Part shown: piece by piece, positions 1 to 6,561 of the stretch | Position numbering within the stretch: the stretch's first letter is position 1 | Layout of the letters: each line of letters opens with the position of its first letter | Assembly (NCBI GenBank): GCA_934162125.1 | Contig: CAKPHU010000009.1 | Coordinates: 1-30,266 of the forward strand | Direction: 5' to 3' | Source: an uncultured Bacilli bacterium | GTDB taxonomy: Bacteria > Bacillota_I > Bacilli_A > RF39 > UBA660 | Length of the DNA: 30,266 nt | The notes under the pieces: generated by a model | The model's input: the letters and a program-made list of their open reading frames with translations, nothing else | What the model was told of the DNA's origin: nothing | Database searches by the model: none | Made by a program: the position numbers and the translations under genes

Positions 1-990
1 CCTACACGAAATGGTTATGTTTTCAAAGGTTGGGTTGATAAAAATGAAACTCCAATTTATAACAAAGTATTACTTGCGGAAGATACTACCCTTTATGCTG
101 TTTGGGAAAAAGTAGAAAATAAAAAAACTAGTCCTAAAACTGAAAAACCAAAAACAAATACTAATACAAATAATAACAATAATAGTACTAATACTAATAA
201 ACCTAATCAAAATGCAAATAATAATACAAACATCAATAATAACGAAAATACTATTTTGCCTGAAGAAAAACCACCTGTTGTAGAAAAGACTCAAGCAGAG
301 AAAAATGATGAGTATAGAAAACAACTTCAAAATAAGTATTCAGTTAAAATAGCATATAAAAATGAGTTGGGAAATTATACTATAAATGGTTATGGTTCAG
401 AAAAACTTAACGATGATAATAAGATAAATAATTGTCTTGCAGAGATAGACACAACTCTTAAAAACTATCCCAATGGTTTTTTTAAGGAAATGAAAGATTA
501 TGGAATGCCTTTAACTATTTACTTAGTAAATAGTATTAGTGATGATGTTTCAGGACTTACTGATGCAAAAAATAAAAGTGATATTAAAATAATGATTGCC
601 CCAGCAAGTTTATTTGAAAACACTTTAAATCATGAAATAATGCATTATATAGATACTTATATAAAAGATAAAGGATATCCTATTGATATAAATAATACTA
701 TGAAAGATGTAAATCCAGTAGGTTTTACATATGGAGATACAAGTAATGATTATGTTTATTATTTTACAAGTGTAGATAATGCTTACTTCTTATCAACTTA
801 TGGAAAAAGAAATTATTTAGAAGATAGAGCTGTTTTATTTTCTGATATGATGACTAGAACTTTTGCAAAAGATTATTATGACGATGGTACTCCAATAAAC
901 AAAAAAGCAAAATTAATTAGTTCACAAATTAAAGAACACTTTAACACATTATCCAATACAGGAAGATATTATTGGGATAGATTCTTATAA
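1..990 (+). CDS. InlB-repeat protein with C-terminal zinc-peptidase-like domain (5' end missing)
   Basis: The frame is open from base 1 to the TAA at 988-990, so the start lies outside the window. The first ~38 visible residues form the end of an InlB/Listeria-Bacteroides repeat (NGYVFKGW ... TLYAVWE), a module of Gram-positive surface proteins. An Asn/Thr/Lys-rich linker follows (about residues 40-82), then a globular domain. That domain holds HEIMH at residues 211-215 (bases 631-645) followed by YID, and a later EDRA at about 274-277. HExxH gives two zinc ligands and the catalytic Glu, and the Glu of EDRA is a plausible third ligand, so a gluzincin-type peptidase is inferred. The repeat implies a secreted or wall-associated location, but the signal peptide is not visible. 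Neither the exact peptidase family nor the substrate can be told. The next gene starts 37 bases downstream and is probably co-transcribed. Confidence 0.75.
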   Translation, partial: PTRNGYVFKGWVDKNETPIYNKVLLAEDTTLYAVWEKVENKKTSPKTEKPKTNTNTNNNNNSTNTNKPNQNANNNTNINNNENTILPEEKPPVVEKTQAEKNDEYRKQLQNKYSVKIAYKNELGNYTINGYGSEKLNDDNKINNCLAEIDTTLKNYPNGFFKEMKDYGMPLTIYLVNSISDDVSGLTDAKNKSDIKIMIAPASLFENTLNHEIMHYIDTYIKDKGYPIDINNTMKDVNPVGFTYGDTSNDYVYYFTSVDNAYFLSTYGKRNYLEDRAVLFSDMMTRTFAKDYYDDGTPINKKAKLISSQIKEHFNTLSNTGRYYWDRFL

Positions 991-1027
991 TATAAGTTTA
1001 ATAAATTAATTTAGGAAAGGAGGAAAT

Positions 1028-1399
1028 ATGAAGCAAGATTTACTAGTAAAAATAATTATAGCAGTAGTTGTTCTTGTAGGATTAGGATACTTCGTATATA
1101 CAAATTATGTTTCAAAAGAAAAAGAATTAGTTTTTGAAGCAAGAATTAAAGAAGTGACAGTAAATGATAATGTATATACTGTCCTAGTGGAAGAATATGA
1201 TAAAAAGAAAAAAGAATATACTGTAGAGTATGAATTTGAAATAAATAAAGATACAAAGATAGTTTATAACAATGAAAATTCTACTGCAGATAAATTAAAA
1301 GCAAATCAAAAAGTAACTATTACTTCATCTGATGTTGTTTTACCTAGTGAACCAGCTAAATTATCTAATGTTAAAAAAATAGTTATTTCAAAAGATTAA
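1028..1399 (+). CDS. small membrane-anchored extracytoplasmic protein, unknown function
   Basis: 123 residues. A strong Shine-Dalgarno (AAAGGAGG, about 1015-1022) precedes the ATG at 1028. Residues 7-26 are a single hydrophobic segment (IIIAVVVLVGLGYF) with positive charge on the N-terminal side. The other ~95 residues are polar, Lys/Glu-rich and Val/Thr-rich, in alternating strand-like stretches, which suggests a small beta-barrel (OB-fold-like) domain outside the membrane. No catalytic motif or Cys is seen. It follows the zinc-peptidase gene by 37 bases and is followed by a hairpin terminator, so the two probably share a transcript. I do not recognise the family. Confidence 0.75.
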   Translation: MKQDLLVKIIIAVVVLVGLGYFVYTNYVSKEKELVFEARIKEVTVNDNVYTVLVEEYDKKKKEYTVEYEFEINKDTKIVYNNENSTADKLKANQKVTITSSDVVLPSEPAKLSNVKKIVISKD

Positions 1400-1410
1400 A
1401 TTAGTTTTAA

Positions 1411-1441
1411 AAGTTTTGCTAAATAAAGCAAGACTTTTTTT
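1411..1441 (+). terminator. Rho-independent terminator
   Basis: AAGTTTTGCT (1411-1420) pairs with AGCAAGACTT (1427-1436), with one G-U pair and a 6-base loop, and runs into a T tract. It closes the two-gene unit ending at 1399. Confidence 0.8.
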
Positions 1442-1498
1442 ATGGAGGTGTTATTTGTTAAAAAAATGAATCAAGGTAGACAATATAATCAAAAATAA
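1442..1498 (+). CDS. possible 18-residue peptide between two terminators
   Basis: ATG at 1442 opens an 18-codon frame (MEVLFVKKMNQGRQYNQK) ending with TAA at 1496-1498. A GGAGGTG lies inside its first codons. If that is a real Shine-Dalgarno it serves the internal ATG at 1466 and a 10-residue peptide. The stretch sits between two strong hairpin terminators. It could be a tiny gene, a small RNA, or the remnant of a larger one. Weak support. Confidence 0.2.
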   Translation: MEVLFVKKMNQGRQYNQK

Positions 1499-1531
1499 AA
1501 GAAGCATGATAATTAGTTCATGTTTCTTTTT
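1498..1531. terminator. bidirectional terminator
   Basis: AAAGAAGCATGA (1498-1509) pairs with TCATGTTTCTTT (1518-1529) with one G-U pair. A-runs on the left and T-runs on the right let it work in both directions, most usefully for the leftward perR-rubrerythrin transcript that ends at 1591. Confidence 0.75.
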
Positions 1532-1590
1532 ATTTTAACTTTATACGTTTACAATTTTTATTTAAACTCTAAATATTGAATTTTTATATA

Positions 1591-2130
1591 TTAATAATTT
1601 TCAGCCTTAATTTCAAAATATGATTGTGGATGTGCACATACTGGACATACTTTTGGTGCTTCTTTTCCAATTACTATGTGACCACAATTGCGGCATTTCC
1701 AAATTTTATCTCCATCACGACTAAATACTAGACCATCTTCAATATTTTCTAATAATTTCTTATATCTTGCTTCATGCTCTTTTTCAATCTTTCCAACACT
1801 TTCGAATAAGAATGCAATGTGATCAAATCCTTCTTCTTTTGCTTCTTTTGCCATTCTATCATACATATCTGTCCATTCATAATTTTCACCTGCTGCAGCT
1901 TGTTTTAGATTAGACATAGTATCTTGTATTTCTCCACCTTGTAATAACTTAAACCACATCTTAGCATGTTCTTTTTCATTTTCTGCAGTTTCTTCAAAAA
2001 TAGCAGCGATTTGTTCATAACCATCTTTCTTAGCTTTACTAGCAAAATATGTATATTTATTGCGTGCTTGACTTTCACCAGCAAATGCTTCCATCAAGTT
2101 TTTTTCAGTTTTTGTTCCTTTTAAATCCAT
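1591..2130 (-). CDS. rbr: rubrerythrin (peroxide-reducing di-iron protein)
   Basis: 179 residues. It is cytoplasmic and reduces hydrogen peroxide to water, protecting anaerobes. The N-terminal ~135 residues form a ferritin-like four-helix bundle with the paired Glu/His metal-ligand stretches (EETAENEKEH and ESVGKIEKEH). The C-terminal rubredoxin-like domain has two iron-binding Cys pairs, CRNC (146-149) and CPVC (162-165), before the typical ending HPQSYFEI. Length is close to the family norm. The ATG at 2130 lies 1 base after the stop of the upstream regulator, and its Shine-Dalgarno GAGGAGG lies inside the regulator's last codons, so translation is probably coupled. Peroxide induction through the PerR-type box upstream is inferred. 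Confidence 0.96.
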   Translation of the reverse strand: MDLKGTKTEKNLMEAFAGESQARNKYTYFASKAKKDGYEQIAAIFEETAENEKEHAKMWFKLLQGGEIQDTMSNLKQAAAGENYEWTDMYDRMAKEAKEEGFDHIAFLFESVGKIEKEHEARYKKLLENIEDGLVFSRDGDKIWKCRNCGHIVIGKEAPKVCPVCAHPQSYFEIKAENY

Positions 2131-2131
2131 T

Positions 2132-2506
2132 TTATTTTTCCTCCTCTTTTAGACAATCATTACATATACCATTTATTTGAATTTCATAATTTTTTATAAT
2201 ACCATAATTTTCTTTTAAATTCTTTAGTTCTATTTTATCAAATATATCATAATACTTTCCACATTTCATACATACAAAGTGATGATGTTGTGTTTTTGTA
2301 TTATCAAATCTATCAATTCCATTTGCAGCTTTTAAGCGTCTTGCATTTTTTTCTTCTATTAGCATATTTAAGTTTCTATAAACAGTTCCTAAACTAATAT
2401 TTGGCATAGACTTTCTAGCTTCTTCATAAACCTCAAAAGCATTTAGATGATTTATACTATTATTGATAATTTGTAAAATCAATTGTTTCTGTTTGGTATT
2501 TCTCAT
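2132..2506 (-). CDS. perR: Fur-family peroxide regulator, PerR type
   Basis: 124 residues: an N-terminal winged helix (recognition region ISLGTVYRNLNML), then a metal-binding dimerisation domain. The regulatory-metal ligands of Bacillus subtilis PerR (H37, D85, H91, H93, D104) have exact counterparts at H20, D68, H74, H76 and D87 with identical spacing. Asp at the D85 position favours PerR over Fur. The structural zinc site is C79/C82 and C115/C118. In PerR, metal-catalysed His oxidation by peroxide releases DNA and derepresses defence genes. It is the first gene of an operon with rubrerythrin, and a palindromic box just downstream of its -10 implies autoregulation. It is slightly shorter than B. 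subtilis PerR at the N-terminus. The start has only a weak Shine-Dalgarno (AAGAGG). Confidence 0.88.
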   Translation of the reverse strand: MRNTKQKQLILQIINNSINHLNAFEVYEEARKSMPNISLGTVYRNLNMLIEEKNARRLKAANGIDRFDNTKTQHHHFVCMKCGKYYDIFDKIELKNLKENYGIIKNYEIQINGICNDCLKEEEK

Positions 2507-2519
2507 ATTAACCTCTTAT

Positions 2520-2567
2520 TAGTAATGATTACTATTTAAATATACCATGTAAATATTATTTTGGCAA
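2520..2567 (-). promoter_or_regulatory. perR-rbr promoter with PerR-type box
   Basis: Leftward promoter: -35 TTGCCA (2562-2567), a 17-base spacer, -10 TATATT (2539-2544). Just downstream lies a perfect 7-1-7 palindrome, TAGTAATGATTACTA (2520-2534), which resembles the Per-box consensus TTATAATNATTATAA. Its place at the transcription start fits repression by the regulator encoded immediately downstream. Confidence 0.75.
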
Positions 2568-2571
2568 CAAA

Positions 2572-2595
2572 AAAATACTAAGTTAATAGTATTTT
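2572..2595 (-). terminator. Rho-independent terminator overlapping a stop codon
   Basis: Read leftward, the stem AAAATACTA/TAGTATTTT with a 6-base loop starts within the stop codon of the C39-like gene and ends in a T tract. Confidence 0.75.
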
Positions 2596-3307
2596 ATAAG
2601 CGACTTTTATAGGCAATAGCATATGATACACTGCCATAACATATTTTATTTTCAAATTCTTCCATTGTATATATTCCATTTCTGTATGAAAAAAATGGAT
2701 CTAGGGCAACCATTTTATAATGTAGTTCACCATTTTCTGTATATTCTTCATTGCTTGAGGTAACGACAAAATAATGACCCGGTATTTTAACTAATACCGA
2801 ATAAAATGAATCTATTTTTTGCTGAATTTCACGTAGGCTCTTTCCAGTCTCAACAATACTAACACTATATTCTAATGCTATGTCACGCGATAATAGAGTG
2901 TTTTTTCTTAGGAAGCCATTACTACAATTTTGAGATAATGAGTCATTTGCATCACAAACTCCATCTAAATTTCGATCTAAATAGTAAGTATCAAGGATTT
3001 GATCATTATTTGTATCTTTTTCACCTAAAATAAATTCTATTATTGTTTTAGGATTAATAGTTAAATCCTGGTTCAAACCCGATAAAATCATAGCTAGTGC
3101 TACATAGCTTGAAGCGGATTCTTCAACTTTGTAGTAAGTTCCAGCAATATCGAAATATCTTAAATCTGACCAACGACTGTCTTTCATACTATAGTAAGGA
3201 AGATTTAATTTGTTTTCAAACCAGTTTCCACAGTTTAGAGAACTATTTTGATACATTAAATTATTTGATAGATCATTACTATTATCTATTATATTAATAC
3301 TGCTCAT
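2594..3307 (-). CDS. C39-like peptidase paralogue lacking the catalytic Cys
   Basis: 237 residues. From about residue 35 it aligns with the C-terminal peptidase domain of the WXG-C39 protein encoded at 5197-6300: LPYYSMKDSRW matches IPYYMQTDARW, and LAMILSGL matches LAMILCGL. At the position of that protein's Cys199 there is Ser66 (ASSY instead of GCGY). The His (PGHYFVVT, H178) and Asp (LDPFF, D203) are kept, as are the Asp-rich calcium-type loops (about 98-115). The active-site thiol is therefore missing, and the protein is either a pseudoenzyme or has different chemistry. It also lacks the WXG/coiled-coil N-terminus. No signal peptide is seen. Its start (Shine-Dalgarno AGGAGAG) lies 13 bases after the GH10-like gene, so they share a transcript. 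A binding or decoy role is possible but unproven. Confidence 0.85.
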   Translation of the reverse strand: MSSINIIDNSNDLSNNLMYQNSSLNCGNWFENKLNLPYYSMKDSRWSDLRYFDIAGTYYKVEESASSYVALAMILSGLNQDLTINPKTIIEFILGEKDTNNDQILDTYYLDRNLDGVCDANDSLSQNCSNGFLRKNTLLSRDIALEYSVSIVETGKSLREIQQKIDSFYSVLVKIPGHYFVVTSSNEEYTENGELHYKMVALDPFFSYRNGIYTMEEFENKICYGSVSYAIAYKSRL

Positions 3308-3320
3308 ATTCTCTCCTATA

Positions 3321-5018
3321 TTATAGTCCTAATAATAGGTACATTACAGAAATTAATATTAAACCCATAATTAGCAAAATTGGAACATTTACAAATCCTT
3401 GTTCTGTACTACTAGAACTTTTTTGCGAAGATGATATATTTTTCTTAGTATAAGTTTTTGAAGTCTCTATTTTAGTTGGAGCGCTTTTATCGAAAGTTGG
3501 TATTGGTGTACTTGCTAAAGGAGCTTGAAGCATAGTGTCAATTTCAGGAACTTGCTCTTTTTGTACTGGTTGTTTTTTTACTTCAGGCGTTCTTAAACTG
3601 TCACCATATAATCCACCATATAGAGTTTTAAAATTTTCTTTCTTAGTAGCACCGTTTTGTCTTGCTCTTCTTTTGTTATGATCCATTGAATCTGTACTAG
3701 ACCAGTAACCAACTTCAGAAAATGATAAATTTGCTTTTTTGGCAGCTTCTTCTACAGCTTTTAATTTATCTTTCTTTAATGTGCCAACAATTTCTTTTAT
3801 TCTAGTTTTGTCTTCAGCAGCTTTTATAATTCTGTCTAATTTTTTATGTGGTACATAACAATCAAATTCAGTTATAGCAATACTTAGACCACTTTCTTCT
3901 TGAAGACTCTTTAAATCACGAAAAGCAGCTTCAATATCTTCTCTTTTAGTATTAATACTAATATGCATTTGAGTACCAAAGGTATCTATTAGTCCATTAG
4001 CTGCTAGAGTCCTAGCCATTTCTATTTGTTTTGCTCTTTTTTCGGGTAATTCAACGAAAGCTTCATTATAAACGTATGTAATCCCTTCTGGTTTTTGTTC
4101 TTTAGCATAGGCAAATATTCTACCTAAGATTGGAATACTGATACCTCTTTTTTCCCAGACATTTCCATATTCACCTTTTTCATTAGGAGTCATGGAGATT
4201 ATCTCATTCATTAAATCTACGCTTCTAATAACTGGTAGTTGTTCTGAACCAACTTCAACTGTATTCTCACTATTGTACTTGCTAATGAAATCAATAGAAT
4301 CTTTTACGTATTGTTTTATTGCTTCGGCATCTAAATCTCTAGGCATATCTTTTGTTAATAAACTGTGATATCTTACCTGTAAGTTGTGTTTTTTAGCAAA
4401 GTCTAGACCTCTTCTTATGTGATAGTCATCAAAACGTTGACTATTTTCTACACAGCTGTATTTTCCACTCGTAATAAGTAAACAGTTGAAATCACTTAGA
4501 TGTTTACCTAAATTTTCTATTTCTTCATAAGTTGTATATTTTATATCATCATAGTCTGCTTGCTGACGACGAAAAAAATTATTTTTTATTTCAGTTAAAA
4601 TACTTTTATCTTGTTTAGAAATAACTTCTAATGCTGTTTTTGTATAGCCATTTAGATATAAATCCATTACTTCATCGATTTCTGCTTCATCCATTCCTGG
4701 GACATCAAAATTTCTTCTTAAGATAGCGGCATCATTTTTTGAATGATAATCTTGTGGAATACTGGCACAGTAAGTGGCAAATATTTCTTTTTTTGACTCA
4801 GGGAAGCTGGCTTTTAATTTATCTATTTCTTGTGGAGTATAAACAAATTGTGCACAGTTTTCTACGTAATTTGCTAATTCTTCTGGACTTGATAGTTCTG
4901 TTATTTCTATTAAATCAATTTGAGTTTGTCCTAGATATATAGTTTTTTCTGGGGCATCTATATCTAAAAAATAAGCATCACCAGAGTTTGTTAATTCTTC
5001 AACTGTATCTTCTGGCAT
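3321..5018 (-). CDS. GH10-like glycoside hydrolase with C-terminal membrane tail
   Basis: 565 residues. The central part (about 180-435) has the landmarks of GH10 (xylanase-type) barrels: VRYHSLL with H208, the acid/base candidate E262 in LMNEI, the QMH motif at Q340-H342, the nucleophile candidate E374 in AITEFD, and a late Trp at GYWSSTD. Retaining cleavage of beta-1,4 glycans is the family activity, but the substrate here is unknown. The first ~135 residues match nothing I recognise. A Lys/Ser/Thr/Pro-rich linker (about 455-540) leads to one hydrophobic helix at about 544-564 that ends the protein. There is no N-terminal signal peptide, which is odd for GH10 and makes this a tail-anchored protein or one exported by another route. 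Shine-Dalgarno AGGAG precedes ATG 5018. It lies between the two C39-like genes. Confidence 0.75.
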   Translation of the reverse strand: MPEDTVEELTNSGDAYFLDIDAPEKTIYLGQTQIDLIEITELSSPEELANYVENCAQFVYTPQEIDKLKASFPESKKEIFATYCASIPQDYHSKNDAAILRRNFDVPGMDEAEIDEVMDLYLNGYTKTALEVISKQDKSILTEIKNNFFRRQQADYDDIKYTTYEEIENLGKHLSDFNCLLITSGKYSCVENSQRFDDYHIRRGLDFAKKHNLQVRYHSLLTKDMPRDLDAEAIKQYVKDSIDFISKYNSENTVEVGSEQLPVIRSVDLMNEIISMTPNEKGEYGNVWEKRGISIPILGRIFAYAKEQKPEGITYVYNEAFVELPEKRAKQIEMARTLAANGLIDTFGTQMHISINTKREDIEAAFRDLKSLQEESGLSIAITEFDCYVPHKKLDRIIKAAEDKTRIKEIVGTLKKDKLKAVEEAAKKANLSFSEVGYWSSTDSMDHNKRRARQNGATKKENFKTLYGGLYGDSLRTPEVKKQPVQKEQVPEIDTMLQAPLASTPIPTFDKSAPTKIETSKTYTKKNISSSQKSSSSTEQGFVNVPILLIMGLILISVMYLLLGL

Positions 5019-5065
5019 ATTATCACACTCCTATTTTGTATGTTATATATTAATTTCATGTATTT

Positions 5066-5071
5066 ATTATA
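5066..5071 (-). promoter_or_regulatory. possible -10 of the GH10-like gene
   Basis: TATAAT on the leftward strand, 48 bases before the start codon and downstream of a terminator-like hairpin. No convincing -35 sits 16-18 bases upstream, so this is a weak call. Confidence 0.3.
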
Positions 5072-5133
5072 TTGAATCCAGATGCTGAATATTAGTCGAA
5101 TGGTATTCAATTACTTTGACGTAATTCGTTTTA

Positions 5134-5157
5134 AAAATGTCTAATTAAAGACATTTT
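5134..5157 (-). terminator. Rho-independent terminator of the WXG-C39 unit
   Basis: AAAATGTCT (5134-5142) and AGACATTTT (5149-5157) pair around a short AT loop. Read leftward, the stem is followed by T residues. It probably separates or attenuates transcription between the WXG-C39 gene and the GH10-like gene. Confidence 0.7.
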
Positions 5158-5196
5158 CTTTTTGTTGTAATTTCAACCGAACCATTTTATTTATAT

Positions 5197-6300
5197 TTAT
5201 TCAGCATTTGAGAAGGCATAAGCCGTTCCAAAGTTTCCACAATGGTTTATGTAATATGGGGCACCTTCATATTCTTTAGTATTATCTGGATAGTATGGGT
5301 CATAGACAATTGTTGTTCTATGAACATTTCCATTTGCGTCTGTATATGTTCTGTTTCCAGGTGTAACCATTACGTAATGGCTTGGTGTTCCAATTAGACA
5401 AGGTCTTCCTTGGTCCATTATATGTTGTAAGTCACGAACGTGAACTTGTTCTACATTAACACCATAATGTTGCTGAAATCTACTATTTAGAACTGCGTCT
5501 TGAAGAAGTCCATCGCCTTCACTCCTTCGTGATAGTGCGTCATATAGGTCAGCTTTTCCATCACCATTTAAATCAACAAAAGCATCGGCACGTCCATCAC
5601 TATTGGTATCTCTTTGTGCTTTTAAATAATCATTTACAGTACGTGGTGTAATGTTCTTATCACGTTTTAGTCCACAAAGAATCATAGCAAGTGAAGTATA
5701 TCCACAACCATAGGCACCAAATTTTTGACCACTCATAGCCATATAATTTCCCCATCTAGCATCTGTTTGCATGTAATATGGAATATTTAATAAGTTATCA
5801 ATGTAGCCATTCTTGCCATGTGTACTAATATCTTCAGGGTTGAAAGAAGCAAGTACTTCGATAAGTTCAGCTAATCCTTCTTTAATATTAGTTGTAGCAT
5901 TAGCTTCTGCTATATTAACGCTTTCAATTGTTGCTAATGTACCTGTAATAGCTGCTCTTAATTGATTTATTTCAGCTTCCAAAGCAGCTGCTTGTTGTTC
6001 TAAACCACTTGCATCTTTTTTTTCAGCTTTAAGTGCTGCAATTTGACTTTTTATGCTGGCAAGTTCTTGTTTTTTTGCTACATAATCATTATATTTTACA
6101 ACAGCATCTTGATATAACTCTAGTTGCTGTGTGATTACGTTATTATATGTCCCAATAAAATCTGTCATTTGAGTATTAAAACTTTCACTAGCTTCTCCAG
6201 ACCAGTTTCTAGCATCACATGTTGTTTCAACTACTGATGTAGAACTTTTAAATAATGAATTTACGTTATCGTTTGCTACACTTACTTTATTAGAATCCAT
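5197..6300 (-). CDS. WXG-motif protein fused to a C39-like cysteine peptidase
   Basis: 367 residues with no signal peptide. Residues 1-150 are helical and include W33-S34-G35 in a helix-turn setting (RNWSGEASESF) and a long coiled coil (about 55-125, Ala/Gln/Glu/Lys-rich), as in WXG100/LXG-like substrates of type VII secretion. Residues 172-365 form a C39-like papain-fold domain: catalytic Cys199 in GCGYTSLAM, His308 in PSHYVMV, Asp334 in VYDPYY. Between Cys and His lie two calcium-type loops, DTNSDGRAD (231-239) and DLNGDGKAD (243-251). A peptidase or amide-cleaving enzyme exported by type VII secretion is inferred; no T7SS machinery is visible in the window. Shine-Dalgarno AAGGAGG precedes ATG 6300, and a 51-residue membrane protein gene lies 22 bases upstream. 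A paralogue with a dead active site is encoded at 2594-3307. Confidence 0.8.
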   Translation of the reverse strand: MDSNKVSVANDNVNSLFKSSTSVVETTCDARNWSGEASESFNTQMTDFIGTYNNVITQQLELYQDAVVKYNDYVAKKQELASIKSQIAALKAEKKDASGLEQQAAALEAEINQLRAAITGTLATIESVNIAEANATTNIKEGLAELIEVLASFNPEDISTHGKNGYIDNLLNIPYYMQTDARWGNYMAMSGQKFGAYGCGYTSLAMILCGLKRDKNITPRTVNDYLKAQRDTNSDGRADAFVDLNGDGKADLYDALSRRSEGDGLLQDAVLNSRFQQHYGVNVEQVHVRDLQHIMDQGRPCLIGTPSHYVMVTPGNRTYTDANGNVHRTTIVYDPYYPDNTKEYEGAPYYINHCGNFGTAYAFSNAE

Positions 6301-6322
6301 ATTTCCTCCTTGTTTATGTTGA

Positions 6323-6478
6323 TTATAATATTGAAATTATTAATAAAATGACATCTACACCTAGAAGAGCAATGATTGTATATTTAACTTTCTTCTTCTC
6401 TGGTTGCTTATTTTTAGATGCTATATAGATATTGGTAAGCATTAATGCACTCAGGATTATTGTCAACCAGATTGGCAT
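6323..6478 (-). CDS. 51-residue protein with two membrane helices
   Basis: ATG at 6478, with Shine-Dalgarno AGGAGAG 7 bases upstream, opens 51 codons ending at TAA 6323-6325. The sequence is two hydrophobic segments (IWLTIILSALMLTNIYIA, about 3-20, and YTIIALLGVDVILLIISIL, about 33-51) joined by a Lys/Glu/Gln-rich cytoplasmic-type loop (KNKQPEKKKVK), a helical-hairpin topology. It is first in the leftward unit, 22 bases before the WXG-C39 gene, under its own promoter. The arrangement suggests a partner in export or protection for the WXG protein, but no family is recognised. Confidence 0.7.
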   Translation of the reverse strand: MPIWLTIILSALMLTNIYIASKNKQPEKKKVKYTIIALLGVDVILLIISIL

Positions 6479-6499
6479 GTAATCACTCTCCTATTTTAT

Positions 6500-6539
6500 A
6501 TTATATATTGTAACACATAATTTTGAAATATGGTATAAT
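6500..6539. promoter_or_regulatory. divergent promoters between the WXG cluster and add
   Basis: Leftward: -10 TATAAT (6500-6505), 17-base spacer, -35-like TTTCAA (6523-6528). Rightward: extended -10 TGGTATAAT, with the hexamer at 6534-6539, 22 bases before the add start. The two overlap back to back. Confidence 0.55.
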
Positions 6540-6561
6540 TCATTTAAGGTTGTGATAAAAA

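Noticed and set aside
115..255. Asn/Thr-rich repetitive stretch that could look like a DNA repeat array
   Set aside because: It is a low-complexity protein linker in frame with both flanking domains, with no regular repeat and spacer structure.
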